A stretch of DNA of 41,821 bases from Candidatus Obscuribacter phosphatis (GTDB taxonomy: Bacteria; Cyanobacteriota; Vampirovibrionia; Obscuribacterales; Obscuribacteraceae). Below are positions 8,499 to 15,415 of the stretch, in pieces. The stretch is taken from assembly GCA_001899315.1 (NCBI GenBank), contig MOYA01000003.1, positions 708,585-750,405 on the forward strand, read 5' to 3'. A program made the position numbers and the translations under genes. Position 1 is the stretch's first letter. The number at the start of each line of letters is the position of its first letter. The notes below the pieces were generated by a model, which did no database searches, was not told the DNA's origin, and saw only the letters and a list, made by a program, of their open reading frames with translations.

Positions 8499-9228
8499 CT
8501 TCAAATCGCACCCTTGGCACGGCGTACCAGCCGGACCGCAGGCACCGGCGGTGGTCACATGCTATATCGAAATTGTCCCTCCCGGCTCAGTCAAGCTGGA
8601 ATTGGACAAGACCACCGGTCATCTGCGCATCGACCGCCCCCAGCGGTTTTCTTCGGTCAGCCCCACGCTTTATGGCTTCATCCCCCAGACCTATTGCGGT
8701 GACGGCATTGGCAAACTAGCAAACCAGCACGCCAAAAGAAAAATCACCAAGGGCGATGGAGACCCCCTGGACATTTGCGTGCTCACCGAAAAGGAGATCG
8801 TGCAAGGAGACCTTCTCCTGAGCGCCCGCGTTATCGGCGGCTTACTCATGGTCGACAAGGGAGAAGCGGACGACAAGATCATCGCCGTACTCGATGCCGA
8901 CATCACTTTCGGGCATATCAAAGACTTGAGCGAAGTACCGCCCGGCGTTATTGAGCGGCTCAAGCATTATTTCCTCAGCTACAAACGTCCTCCCGGTCAG
9001 AGCGACAGTGATAAGTCTGTGGTCTATATCGACGAGGTTTACGGCCCAAACCGTGCCCATGAGGTCATTCGCCAAAGCATGCAAGACTACGAGACAGCGT
9101 TTGGCAGCGAGGAAAGCCGTCTAGAAGAACTCCGTCAGCTTTTGAGCGAAGGCTTGCACGAAAACTGCTCCAGCCAGAAGCCAAAAGACGGCAAACGCAA
9201 AAAAGACGGCAAGAAAAGTCGTAAATAA
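8455..9228 (+). CDS. ppa: Inorganic pyrophosphatase, family I
   Basis: 257 residues. Hydrolyses pyrophosphate to drive biosynthesis in the cytoplasm. Family I landmarks: VTCYIEIVPPGSVKLELDK (35-52) with the substrate-contacting Glu/Lys, GDGDPLDICVLTE (100-112), which is the metal-binding D-x-D-P-x-D signature, and DKGEADDKIIAVL (134-146). The enzyme is longer than the about 175-residue bacterial norm because of an insertion around the YGFIPQTY region and a very basic C-terminal tail (about 240-257). The ATG at 8455 has AGGA eight bases before it. Palindrome AACCGATATCGGTT lies three bases after the stop, before a terminator. Confidence 0.9.
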   Translation: MNKKTQRFKELLSTIFKSHPWHGVPAGPQAPAVVTCYIEIVPPGSVKLELDKTTGHLRIDRPQRFSSVSPTLYGFIPQTYCGDGIGKLANQHAKRKITKGDGDPLDICVLTEKEIVQGDLLLSARVIGGLLMVDKGEADDKIIAVLDADITFGHIKDLSEVPPGVIERLKHYFLSYKRPPGQSDSDKSVVYIDEVYGPNRAHEVIRQSMQDYETAFGSEESRLEELRQLLSEGLHENCSSQKPKDGKRKKDGKKSRK

Positions 9229-9231
9229 CTA

Positions 9232-9245
9232 AACCGATATCGGTT
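9232..9245. repeat. Palindrome AACCGATATCGGTT, copy 1
   Basis: Perfect 14-bp palindrome with a central GATATC, between the ppa stop and its terminator. It is one of seven identical copies in the window. Confidence 0.9.
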
Positions 9246-9253
9246 CAGTTTTG

Positions 9254-9285
9254 GCGAGTGGATCGATAAGATCCCTCGCTTTTTT
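9254..9285 (+). terminator. Intrinsic terminator of ppa
   Basis: GCGAG-T-GGATC pairs with GATCC-CTCGC (one bulged T) and runs straight into TTTTTT. Confidence 0.85.
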
Positions 9286-9365
9286 GCCCTGTCCTACTAT
9301 TATCTATAATAATCCCAAGATACGAAGTAAACAGCCAAAAACATGACAGAGTGACTCATTCAGCA

Positions 9366-9401
9366 AAATAGCAAGAAATTCTCGAGAATTTCTTGCTATT
9401 T
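9366..9401 (-). terminator. Perfect 36-bp inverted repeat, probable terminator
   Basis: AAATAGCAAGAAATTCTC followed at once by its exact reverse complement. It lies 30 bases downstream of the leftward Gly-rich gene, and the leftward strand ends in TATTTT. It is long and loopless in DNA form, so it could cruciform; the simplest reading is a terminator. Confidence 0.6.
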
Positions 9402-9431
9402 CATAAACGAAGACCAAGCGCGCCAAAAAAC

Positions 9432-10655
9432 CTAGAAATCGCCTTCTCTAACCGGCTTCTGCGGCTGATTGACAACCGGTAGATTTTTAAGCGGCTTATT
9501 GTCTATCGGCTCACCCTTCTTTTGAGATAGTTCTTGCACGCTTTTCAAATTGGCCAGCTTGCCGGAACCACTCAGAGCGTCCAAATCGCCATCATAATAG
9601 TCATACCAGGGCAAACCATGAGAGGCATAAAGACTTGCACTGGGCGGCGCATGGGGAGGCACAGCCCCAGTAATGTTCTTCCAGGCTAAAGAATTGGCAA
9701 GATGAATAAAGCAACGGCTGCAGTTCTCAGTATCCCAATCATCTAGGTTGAAGGTGTCTTTATAGATATCTTGCTTCATTCGCCCACCAGGCGCGATACC
9801 CATATCCGGAGCAGCAATAGCTTTGGCAACCTGCTTTGCCGAAGCCTGCTGAGGTAGTGGTGCCGCTGCAGGTGAAGCTCCCCAAGAGCCCGTCGAAGAT
9901 GCAGAGCCAAAGGCTGCTGAACTGGCCGGACCACCTTGAGGTGGTGGAAACCCAGAACCGGCGCTCATTGGATAAATAGGAGCGGAGCCAAAGCCGGACC
10001 CCATGGCGCCGCCGCCTGCCCCCCAGGCCCAGGGACTATCATCTGGATTACTGCTCAAACGAGCGCGCAGCTGGTCGATCGCTATCTCAGGATAGAGCCG
10101 ATCATAAACTTCGGCCTTGAGTGGATACACCACTATTTGGATACCTCCAAATTCGGCTTTCTTTGTAATCTGCTCTTCGGCTGAATAACCTTGACCAAGA
10201 GGCATAGCAACGAACTGCCTGATGATCCCTTTTTTCACACAATATCCGTCAAGCCAAGGTTGTCCAGGTACCACAACATAATCTTGCTTATTGCGGTGCA
10301 AACCTTTTTTCAGTTCCTCACCCGTAATAGCATCGATTTTGCCGGTTGAAATCTTTATGGCAAAGGGGTAAGCAGAAGCTCTGCCAGGGGCCGGGCGAGG
10401 ATTGAAACAGATCCACATCGCTTCAGATTGATACATAGGCAGAACGACTCCACCATGTTCGATCCAGTTGGATGGCACATTGTCCTTGTAGTCATCCACA
10501 TGCACCAGGGGAAACGAACCCAAGCCGGGCGGTAGAGGATAAACCTGGTCATTATCGGGAATACGCAGTGTTCTCTGAAAATTCAGACCCACCCGAGCAA
10601 GCTCGTGCACCTCGGGGAAAGAAATTACAAGCTCATTGTGTTCCAGACTTATCAT
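9432..10655 (-). CDS. Conserved protein of unknown function paired with XRE regulator
   Basis: 407 residues, no signal peptide or membrane span. The N-terminal about 200 residues are conserved-looking: YQSEAMWICFNP, KISTGKIDAITGE, VVVPGQPWLDGYCVKKGIIRQFVAMPLGQGYSAEEQ and FGGIQIVVYP. I recall this block (DQPWLDG...VRQFVA.PLG.G...E.Q.T....GG.Q) as a widespread bacterial family without known function. A Gly/Pro/Ala-rich linker (about 215-275) and a C-terminal region with NCSRCF (CxxC) follow. The ATG has AAGGAG eight bases upstream and begins 18 bases after the XRE stop, so the two form one operon and the protein is probably under XRE control. Function unknown. Confidence 0.65.
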   Translation of the reverse strand: MISLEHNELVISFPEVHELARVGLNFQRTLRIPDNDQVYPLPPGLGSFPLVHVDDYKDNVPSNWIEHGGVVLPMYQSEAMWICFNPRPAPGRASAYPFAIKISTGKIDAITGEELKKGLHRNKQDYVVVPGQPWLDGYCVKKGIIRQFVAMPLGQGYSAEEQITKKAEFGGIQIVVYPLKAEVYDRLYPEIAIDQLRARLSSNPDDSPWAWGAGGGAMGSGFGSAPIYPMSAGSGFPPPQGGPASSAAFGSASSTGSWGASPAAAPLPQQASAKQVAKAIAAPDMGIAPGGRMKQDIYKDTFNLDDWDTENCSRCFIHLANSLAWKNITGAVPPHAPPSASLYASHGLPWYDYYDGDLDALSGSGKLANLKSVQELSQKKGEPIDNKPLKNLPVVNQPQKPVREGDF

Positions 10656-10672
10656 CGAGAAATCTCCTTACC

Positions 10673-11029
10673 TTACCAATTGCCGTCACGCACTTCTCTT
10701 ACTAAATGGAGAACGGCGTGGTCAGGCATATCTTTGAGTTGACGTATTAGTTGACCAAACAACTTTGGTCGCTGTTGAATAATCTTCTTCAGTTCTTCTG
10801 AAACCTTGCCTGCTAAGGCAAGAAGGACATCAGGATCCTCCCCGAGGGCTAAAGCCAGGGAAACGATGGTCGCCTCGCCAGGCGGAGGCTGCAGACCGCG
10901 TTCAATCTTACTGAGATAAGAAGGCTCGATCTGGGCTTGTGCCGCCACCTTCCGCAAGGAAAAGGCTGCGGCATCCTGCTTTTGCAGCTGCTCACGCCTG
11001 GCTTTTATGTAGTCTCCAAATTCGCTCAT
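10673..11029 (-). CDS. XRE-family HTH transcriptional regulator
   Basis: 118 residues. Residues about 6-65 are a Cro/CI-type helix-turn-helix (FGDYIKARREQ, FSLRKVAAQAQIEPSYLSKIERGLQPP, IVSLALALGEDPDVLLALAG). The remaining 50 residues are helical and may dimerise. The start at 11029 is preferred over an in-frame start at 11065 because the stretch between them holds a perfect 8+6+8 inverted repeat and promoter hexamers. The arrangement predicts autorepression and a leaderless mRNA. It is the first gene of an operon with the 407-residue protein. No toxin, phage or integrase gene is nearby. Confidence 0.88.
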   Translation of the reverse strand: MSEFGDYIKARREQLQKQDAAAFSLRKVAAQAQIEPSYLSKIERGLQPPPGEATIVSLALALGEDPDVLLALAGKVSEELKKIIQQRPKLFGQLIRQLKDMPDHAVLHLVREVRDGNW

Positions 11030-11051
11030 GTGTGTAGCATATACTACACAC
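11030..11051. promoter_or_regulatory. Operator, perfect inverted repeat at the XRE start
   Basis: GTGTGTAG-CATATA-CTACACAC, with perfect 8-bp arms, abuts the ATG of the XRE gene and covers the probable -10 hexamer. Size and position are what an XRE dimer autorepressor would use. Confidence 0.75.
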
Positions 11052-11065
11052 TCTACACTCGTCAA
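11036..11065 (-). promoter_or_regulatory. Promoter of the XRE operon (leaderless)
   Basis: On the leftward strand TTGACG, an 18-base spacer, then TATGCT, six bases, and ATG. Transcription would start at or next to the A of the start codon, and no ribosome-binding site is present, so the mRNA is probably leaderless. Confidence 0.6.
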
Positions 11066-11130
11066 GAGACATTTTCTTGACAGTGTTTTTTTCAGAGCCA
11101 GCTTCTCTTCATCAAACCAGCTGGTCTTAG

Positions 11131-13260
11131 TTACTCTCCACAGACGCGTTTCAGTTCGTCCCCGGTTAGACTCTCTTTCGACAACAAGAGCTTAGCGGCT
11201 TCATCTAACTTGCCCCTTCTGCCTGTAAGAATTTCTAGAGCCTTTGCCTGAGCATCATTTATCAAGTCTCTCACGGCGCAATCAATCTCACGCGCCGTCT
11301 CCTCGCTAAAATGCCTTGAATCTGGATAAGGACTTTGATAGCCATTCAAAATAGTCTGACCATCGCTCTCATAAGTAATCGGTCCCAATTCTTTGACCAT
11401 GCCATAGCGTGTGGCCATGCTGCGGGCCACATCGGTAGCCTTGCTCAAATCATCGGCAGCCCCGGTTGATACGCTATCAAAGACCAGCGATTCTGCCGCC
11501 CTGCCACCCAGCAAGACAGCCAACTTATTCTCAAGTTCTTCTTGCGACATAAGAAAGCGATCTTCCGTAGGGCGCTGCATTGTATAGCCCAGCGCTCCTA
11601 TGCCTCGCGGAATAATGGACACCTTTTGAATTGGATCGGTTCCAGGCAAAGACATAGCCACCAAAGCATGCCCCATCTCGTGGAAAGCGACCCGCTCTCG
11701 CTCGAGTTTGTTGAGCAGGCGGTTCTTCTTCTCAAGACCGGCAACGATGCGCTCGAGAGCCAGAGTGAAGTCTGATCCTTGTACTTTTTCAGCACCGCGC
11801 CTAGTGGCAAGTAATACCGCTTCGTTAATCAAGTTAGCCAGGTCGGCACCGGTGAAACCGGCTGTTGTAGCGGCAATTTCTTCCAAATTAACACTAGCTT
11901 CATCGAGAGACTTGCCTTTCACATGTACTCTCAAAATCTGCTCGCGCCCGATGCGGTCGGGTCGGTCAACCAGCACATGGCGGTCAAAGCGACCGGCGCG
12001 CAAAAGCGCCTGATCTAGTATCTCAGGGCGATTGGTGGCAGCAAGCAAGACCACGCCCTGCCGCGGATCAAAGCCGTCCATTTCCACCAGCAGTTGATTG
12101 AGTGTTTGCTCTTTCTCGTCATGCCCGCCACCCAGACTAGCGACACCACGCGCTCTCCCCAAGGCATCCAGCTCATCAATAAAGATTATGCAAGGCGCAC
12201 TGCGCTGGGCTTGAGCAAACAAATCGCGCACTCTGGCCGCGCCCACGCCAACGAACATCTCAACAAACTCAGAACCACTAATAGAAAAGAAGGGAACGCC
12301 GGCCTCACCCGCCACAGCTCTCGCTAAAAGAGTTTTGCCGGTACCAGGTGGTCCGACCAGCAGAATGCCCTTGGGTAGATGCCCGCCCAATCTGTTGTAA
12401 CGCTCGGGCTCGCGCAAAAAACCAACCACTTCTTGCAACTCTTCTTTGGCTTCATCGACGCCTGCCACATCAGCAAACGTAGTCTTCACCTTACTTTCGA
12501 CATAAACTCTGGCACGGTTCTTCTCTATCGACATAAAGCCAAAGCCGGGCGGACCACCCGAAGACGAGCCATCTTTCGGTCCAAATCGACGCACGATCAT
12601 CGACCACATACCAACAAAAAATACTACCGGCAAAACCCAGCCCAAAAGAGCTTTGCCAAAGGTATCTTCGATTTCGCCCTGAAACTTGATGTGATTGACC
12701 TCAAGCTTGGCGGCAAGTTGAGGGTCGTCGACCCTAATTGTCCTAAACTTGCGAATCTTGACCGCATTCGGCTTACTGCCTGCCTTTGTTTCAACCGGCT
12801 GCAGGTTGGTCTTGTCGGTTGGCTTATTAGAATCTTTACCTGAGTTAGCGGGCATCTTGCCAGACTGCGCTTCCAACAAATTACCGCGAATTTCATGGCT
12901 GCTTACGACAAGGTCATTGACGCAACCTCTCTGCACATAGCCCATAAAGTCGCTGTAGGAAATTGTCTCGGTTTGAGCAGCATTGAAAAAACCAGAGAAG
13001 AGAACAGCCAGCCAGAAAGAGAGAAACAGGTACCAGAGCCAATTATCAAAGCTTGAGAAATTGCCGCCCGGGCCGTCAGCCTGGCGCAAACTGTTGAAGC
13101 CAGAAGACTTTTGCGGGGAAGATTCTTGATTTGATTTTGCTTGTGCAGGCTCTTTTCCAGACTGCGATTCTGAAGGAAGCGACTTCTGCGGTGAAGATTC
13201 GGACAAGATTCCACCTAAATTGAGGGAAACAGCTAGGCTGACCCTGAAATTGTATGTCAT
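11131..13260 (-). CDS. ftsH: FtsH ATP-dependent zinc metalloprotease
   Basis: About 709 residues. Membrane-anchored AAA+ protease that extracts and degrades membrane and unstable cytosolic proteins as a hexamer. Order: a Ser/Gln/Lys-rich extension (about 1-70), membrane span (about 74-93), periplasmic domain, second span (about 205-223), AAA+ module with Walker A GPPGTGKT (about 303-310), pore loop [10 protein letters not shown], Walker [12 protein letters not shown] and the second region of homology [20 protein letters not shown] with both Arg fingers, then the peptidase domain with HEMGH (about 527-531) and the third ligand Asp in ADDLSKATD. All key residues are intact. The about 70-residue N-terminal extension is unusual. 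Start is ATG at 13260 or TTG at 13266; neither has a clear ribosome-binding site. It follows the thioredoxin-like gene by about 32 bases, suggesting cotranscription. Confidence 0.94.
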   Translation of the reverse strand: MTYNFRVSLAVSLNLGGILSESSPQKSLPSESQSGKEPAQAKSNQESSPQKSSGFNSLRQADGPGGNFSSFDNWLWYLFLSFWLAVLFSGFFNAAQTETISYSDFMGYVQRGCVNDLVVSSHEIRGNLLEAQSGKMPANSGKDSNKPTDKTNLQPVETKAGSKPNAVKIRKFRTIRVDDPQLAAKLEVNHIKFQGEIEDTFGKALLGWVLPVVFFVGMWSMIVRRFGPKDGSSSGGPPGFGFMSIEKNRARVYVESKVKTTFADVAGVDEAKEELQEVVGFLREPERYNRLGGHLPKGILLVGPPGTGKTLLARAVAGEAGVPFFSISGSEFVEMFVGVGAARVRDLFAQAQRSAPCIIFIDELDALGRARGVASLGGGHDEKEQTLNQLLVEMDGFDPRQGVVLLAATNRPEILDQALLRAGRFDRHVLVDRPDRIGREQILRVHVKGKSLDEASVNLEEIAATTAGFTGADLANLINEAVLLATRRGAEKVQGSDFTLALERIVAGLEKKNRLLNKLERERVAFHEMGHALVAMSLPGTDPIQKVSIIPRGIGALGYTMQRPTEDRFLMSQEELENKLAVLLGGRAAESLVFDSVSTGAADDLSKATDVARSMATRYGMVKELGPITYESDGQTILNGYQSPYPDSRHFSEETAREIDCAVRDLINDAQAKALEILTGRRGKLDEAAKLLLSKESLTGDELKRVCGE

Positions 13261-13292
13261 TGACAAGCCGAGACCAAAGCACTAGAGAAAGC

Positions 13293-14612
13293 CTAAATAC
13301 AATTGCTCTGAGCCTTATTCAAGACTAAGCGTACCCCTTGTCCCTTCGCACCCAAATAGATGGCTCGCCTGGCACTGTTAGCCGCTTCGCTTTTCATATT
13401 GAGCTTCAGGCAAGCAAGGGCGCGCATTTCAAAGGGTTGCGCCTGCGGGCGCTGCCGGTTTTCAAAGATGAGCTTTTCAGAAATCTGAAGGGCGAGGCGC
13501 CAATTTTGACCGGAGATTGCCTTAATGTATTCCTGCTTAAGGCTAAGCGGTGCTGCCTTTTCCGTTCTAATCTGGGGCTTGGGCAGAGGGTCATGACTGG
13601 CGGTGAGTTCGCGCAGACTGCGCTTTCTATAGGCATGATCATAGGGATTCTCAGCCAGTTTTCGCTCTTCGCGGTCATAATACTGGCAGCCATAATCGGC
13701 AAACTTTTCTACATTGAAAGACTTGTATGCAACAAAGGGCTGCTCGGCCAGGCGACTATGCATAATTTGGTCGGTAGTCTTGAAAGCTTCGATTGGCACA
13801 CCCTTATGAGGGTCCTGCACAGCCTTTATTGCTTCCTTATCGCTAATACAATCTGCCAGTTCGTGCCGATGTTCGTAGATATGCATAGCATCAAAGCCCT
13901 GTAGCTGACTGCGAGCCCTCAGCTCATCACTGTGAGCCTGGGCATGCTCTTTATGCAGGCGCACAAAGAGTTGTTTCTTGTCAGATAACTTCATAGCCTT
14001 ATCGAGCCAAACGGCGTTGAGACGCTTAGCCAATTCCAGTTCACAGTTTAAGTCATCAGACTGCCAGTAACCCGGTAAGCAATGCAAAACCGTACCATCG
14101 GCACTCAAAATAAACATCTGTACATTATGGGGACCAGCACCATTGGTAGTACCAACGGCAGCACCATCAAGAGGATGCACACCCGAATTGCCGGCATACT
14201 TTTCGTCTTTGATATTGCGATAGCCGACTATAAAGTTACGCTTCAGCTCTGCAATTGTTGATTCTTTAGAAAGCGACACGGCTCTCAGGCTATTGCCGGC
14301 CGATCAAGTAAAGCCGTCGATATTGCCAAGCAAGTGCAGCCAAAAAACCAGCTTTCCCTGGCGCGCCGCCGCTTCACCGGCGGCATCGAGATCGGCATAC
14401 CAGGGAAGAGTAGTGGCCAGTCGCTGGCTTCTAGTCTTGTTTTCAGAGCCAGGCACAACCATTGAAAGCTCTGGACCAGGATCGACTTTGGCATCCTCAG
14501 CCAAGGCCGGTATTGCGCTGGAGGCGAATAGTCCAGCCGCAATCATAAAAGCAAGTGGTCGACTGAAAGACAAGACAAACCGCCACAAATGAGTTACACA
14601 CAAATGAGACAT
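13293..14612 (-). CDS. Thioredoxin-fold protein with in-frame TGA at the active site: candidate selenoprotein or disrupted gene
   Basis: One reading frame, 440 codons, interrupted only by TGA at 14304-14306 (codon 103). Upstream: a signal peptide (hydrophobic core about 20-33, AIPALAED) and TTLPWYADLDAAGEAAARQ then GKLVFWLHLLGNIDGFT, a first thioredoxin strand. Downstream without a break: SAGNSLRAVSLS, ELKRNFIVGYRNI, then GAGPHNVQMFILSADGTVLHCLPGYW, which matches the later strands and GY turn of thioredoxin-like proteins. Aligned to WCxxC, TGA sits at the first Cys and Gly at the second. After TGA, CGGC can pair with GCCG about 20 bases on, but no textbook SECIS loop is seen. The C-terminal part has a TPR-like helical pair (about 375-430). 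The next possible start after TGA is a GTG that is Val in the full frame. ATG at 14612 is likely but lacks a clear ribosome-binding site. Genes with true TGA stops occur nearby (33030, 36703). Confidence 0.6.
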
Positions 14613-14728
14613 ACAAAAAACATATATCAAGTCCAGAATACACCCGTCACCAGCAATTGACAAGCGGAAATAGAACCACAGCCTTCGCTCATTTACTAAC
14701 TACATTCTTTAGTATCTATTCGCCAAAA

Positions 14729-14754
14729 GAGGAAAGGGGTCGCCCCCTTTCCTC
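14729..14754 (-). terminator. Terminator overlapping a stop codon
   Basis: GAGGAAAGGGG and CCCCTTTCCTC form a perfect 11-bp stem with a four-base loop; leftward it is followed by TTTT. The first bases overlap the stop codon of the 78-residue gene. Confidence 0.8.
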
Positions 14755-14989
14755 AGCGACTCCAGACTCGCTCCAGACGGATAAGCCGAAGTAAAGTCGG
14801 CATGTTATACCAGACAAGATCGGCAGAGATGACAGCAAGCCAAGGCGAAGCATGACAAGCCATCGCTTCGACTGTCTCGCAGCCGCTCACCGAGAAAGCC
14901 AACCCCACAAGATTCTTTCCGACAAAGACCGCCATAGAGGCTTTGCCGAAGAAAATCTGATAGAGCGGTCCCGTCAGCTTTGCAAACAT
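14753..14989 (-). CDS. Small protein of unknown function
   Basis: 78 residues with a weakly hydrophobic middle (GKASMAVFVGKNLVGLAFSV) and a basic C-terminus. No family is recognised. The gene call rests on signals: GAGG five bases before the ATG, a possible promoter 32 bases further up (TTGAGA-17-TAGATA), and a strong terminator overlapping the stop. It may be a membrane-associated peptide; function unknown. Confidence 0.55.
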   Translation of the reverse strand: MFAKLTGPLYQIFFGKASMAVFVGKNLVGLAFSVSGCETVEAMACHASPWLAVISADLVWYNMPTLLRLIRLERVWSR

Positions 14990-15020
14990 GACTACCTCAT
15001 AGTTGGTTGCACTATCTTTA

Positions 15021-15049
15021 TCTAGAGCGAAGCAAAGCGCTTCTCAATG
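15021..15049 (-). promoter_or_regulatory. Possible promoter of the 78-residue gene
   Basis: Leftward strand TTGAGA, 17 bases, TAGATA. Moderate match to sigma70 hexamers with ideal spacing. Confidence 0.4.
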
Positions 15050-15190
15050 AAATATCTTCACAGAGAGCAAAGACAGTTCATTGAGAAAGGCTCTACTTAA
15101 GTTTGGTTTGCTAGAAGGCTTGTTCTGTATAGATTGGCACCCAGATTTGCATAAGATTGCGAAAAGTCATATCTAGATCCGCGCCAAAAC
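15050..15190. other. Intergenic region
   Basis: Between the possible promoter at 15021-15049 and the tandem repeat array. AT-rich, with no ORF or clear site seen. Confidence 0.4.
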
Positions 15191-15364
15191 ATATTTAGAT
15201 TTCGAGAAGGGCGCTTCGCGCCATATTTATTTAGATTGAGAAGGGCGCTTCGCACCATATTTATTTAGATTGAGAAGGGCGCTTCGCGCCATATTTATTT
15301 AGATTGAGAAGGGCGCTTCGCGCCATATTTATTTAGATTGAGAAGGGCGCTTCGCGCCCTTCTC
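15191..15364. repeat. 34-base tandem repeat with GC-rich hairpins
   Basis: Five units of 34 bases. Each carries GAGAAGGGCGCTTCGCGCC and an AT-rich spacer ATATTTATTTAGATT; the first unit is diverged and one unit has a single change (CGCACC). GAGAAGG begins at 15204, 15238, 15272, 15306 and 15340. Every unit can fold GGCGC-GAA-GCGCC on the leftward strand. The last unit is extended to a perfect 11-bp stem (15340-15364), which would be the first hairpin met by transcripts leaving the FtsH-like gene 50 bases upstream. Confidence 0.92.
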
Positions 15365-15415
15365 TGGTTCCCCTCCGTTAACTGTTGGAGGACTCGCTGC
15401 AGCGAGATGTAGGAG

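Noticed and set aside
13338-13904. 188-codon rightward open frame
   Set aside because: Antisense to the thioredoxin-like gene.
13293-14279. Separate gene starting after the TGA
   Set aside because: Its start would be a GTG that is Val in the continuous frame, with no ribosome-binding site, and it would lack the first thioredoxin strand.
15191-15364. CRISPR array
   Set aside because: Spacers are the same AT-rich sequence in every unit, so it is a simple tandem repeat.
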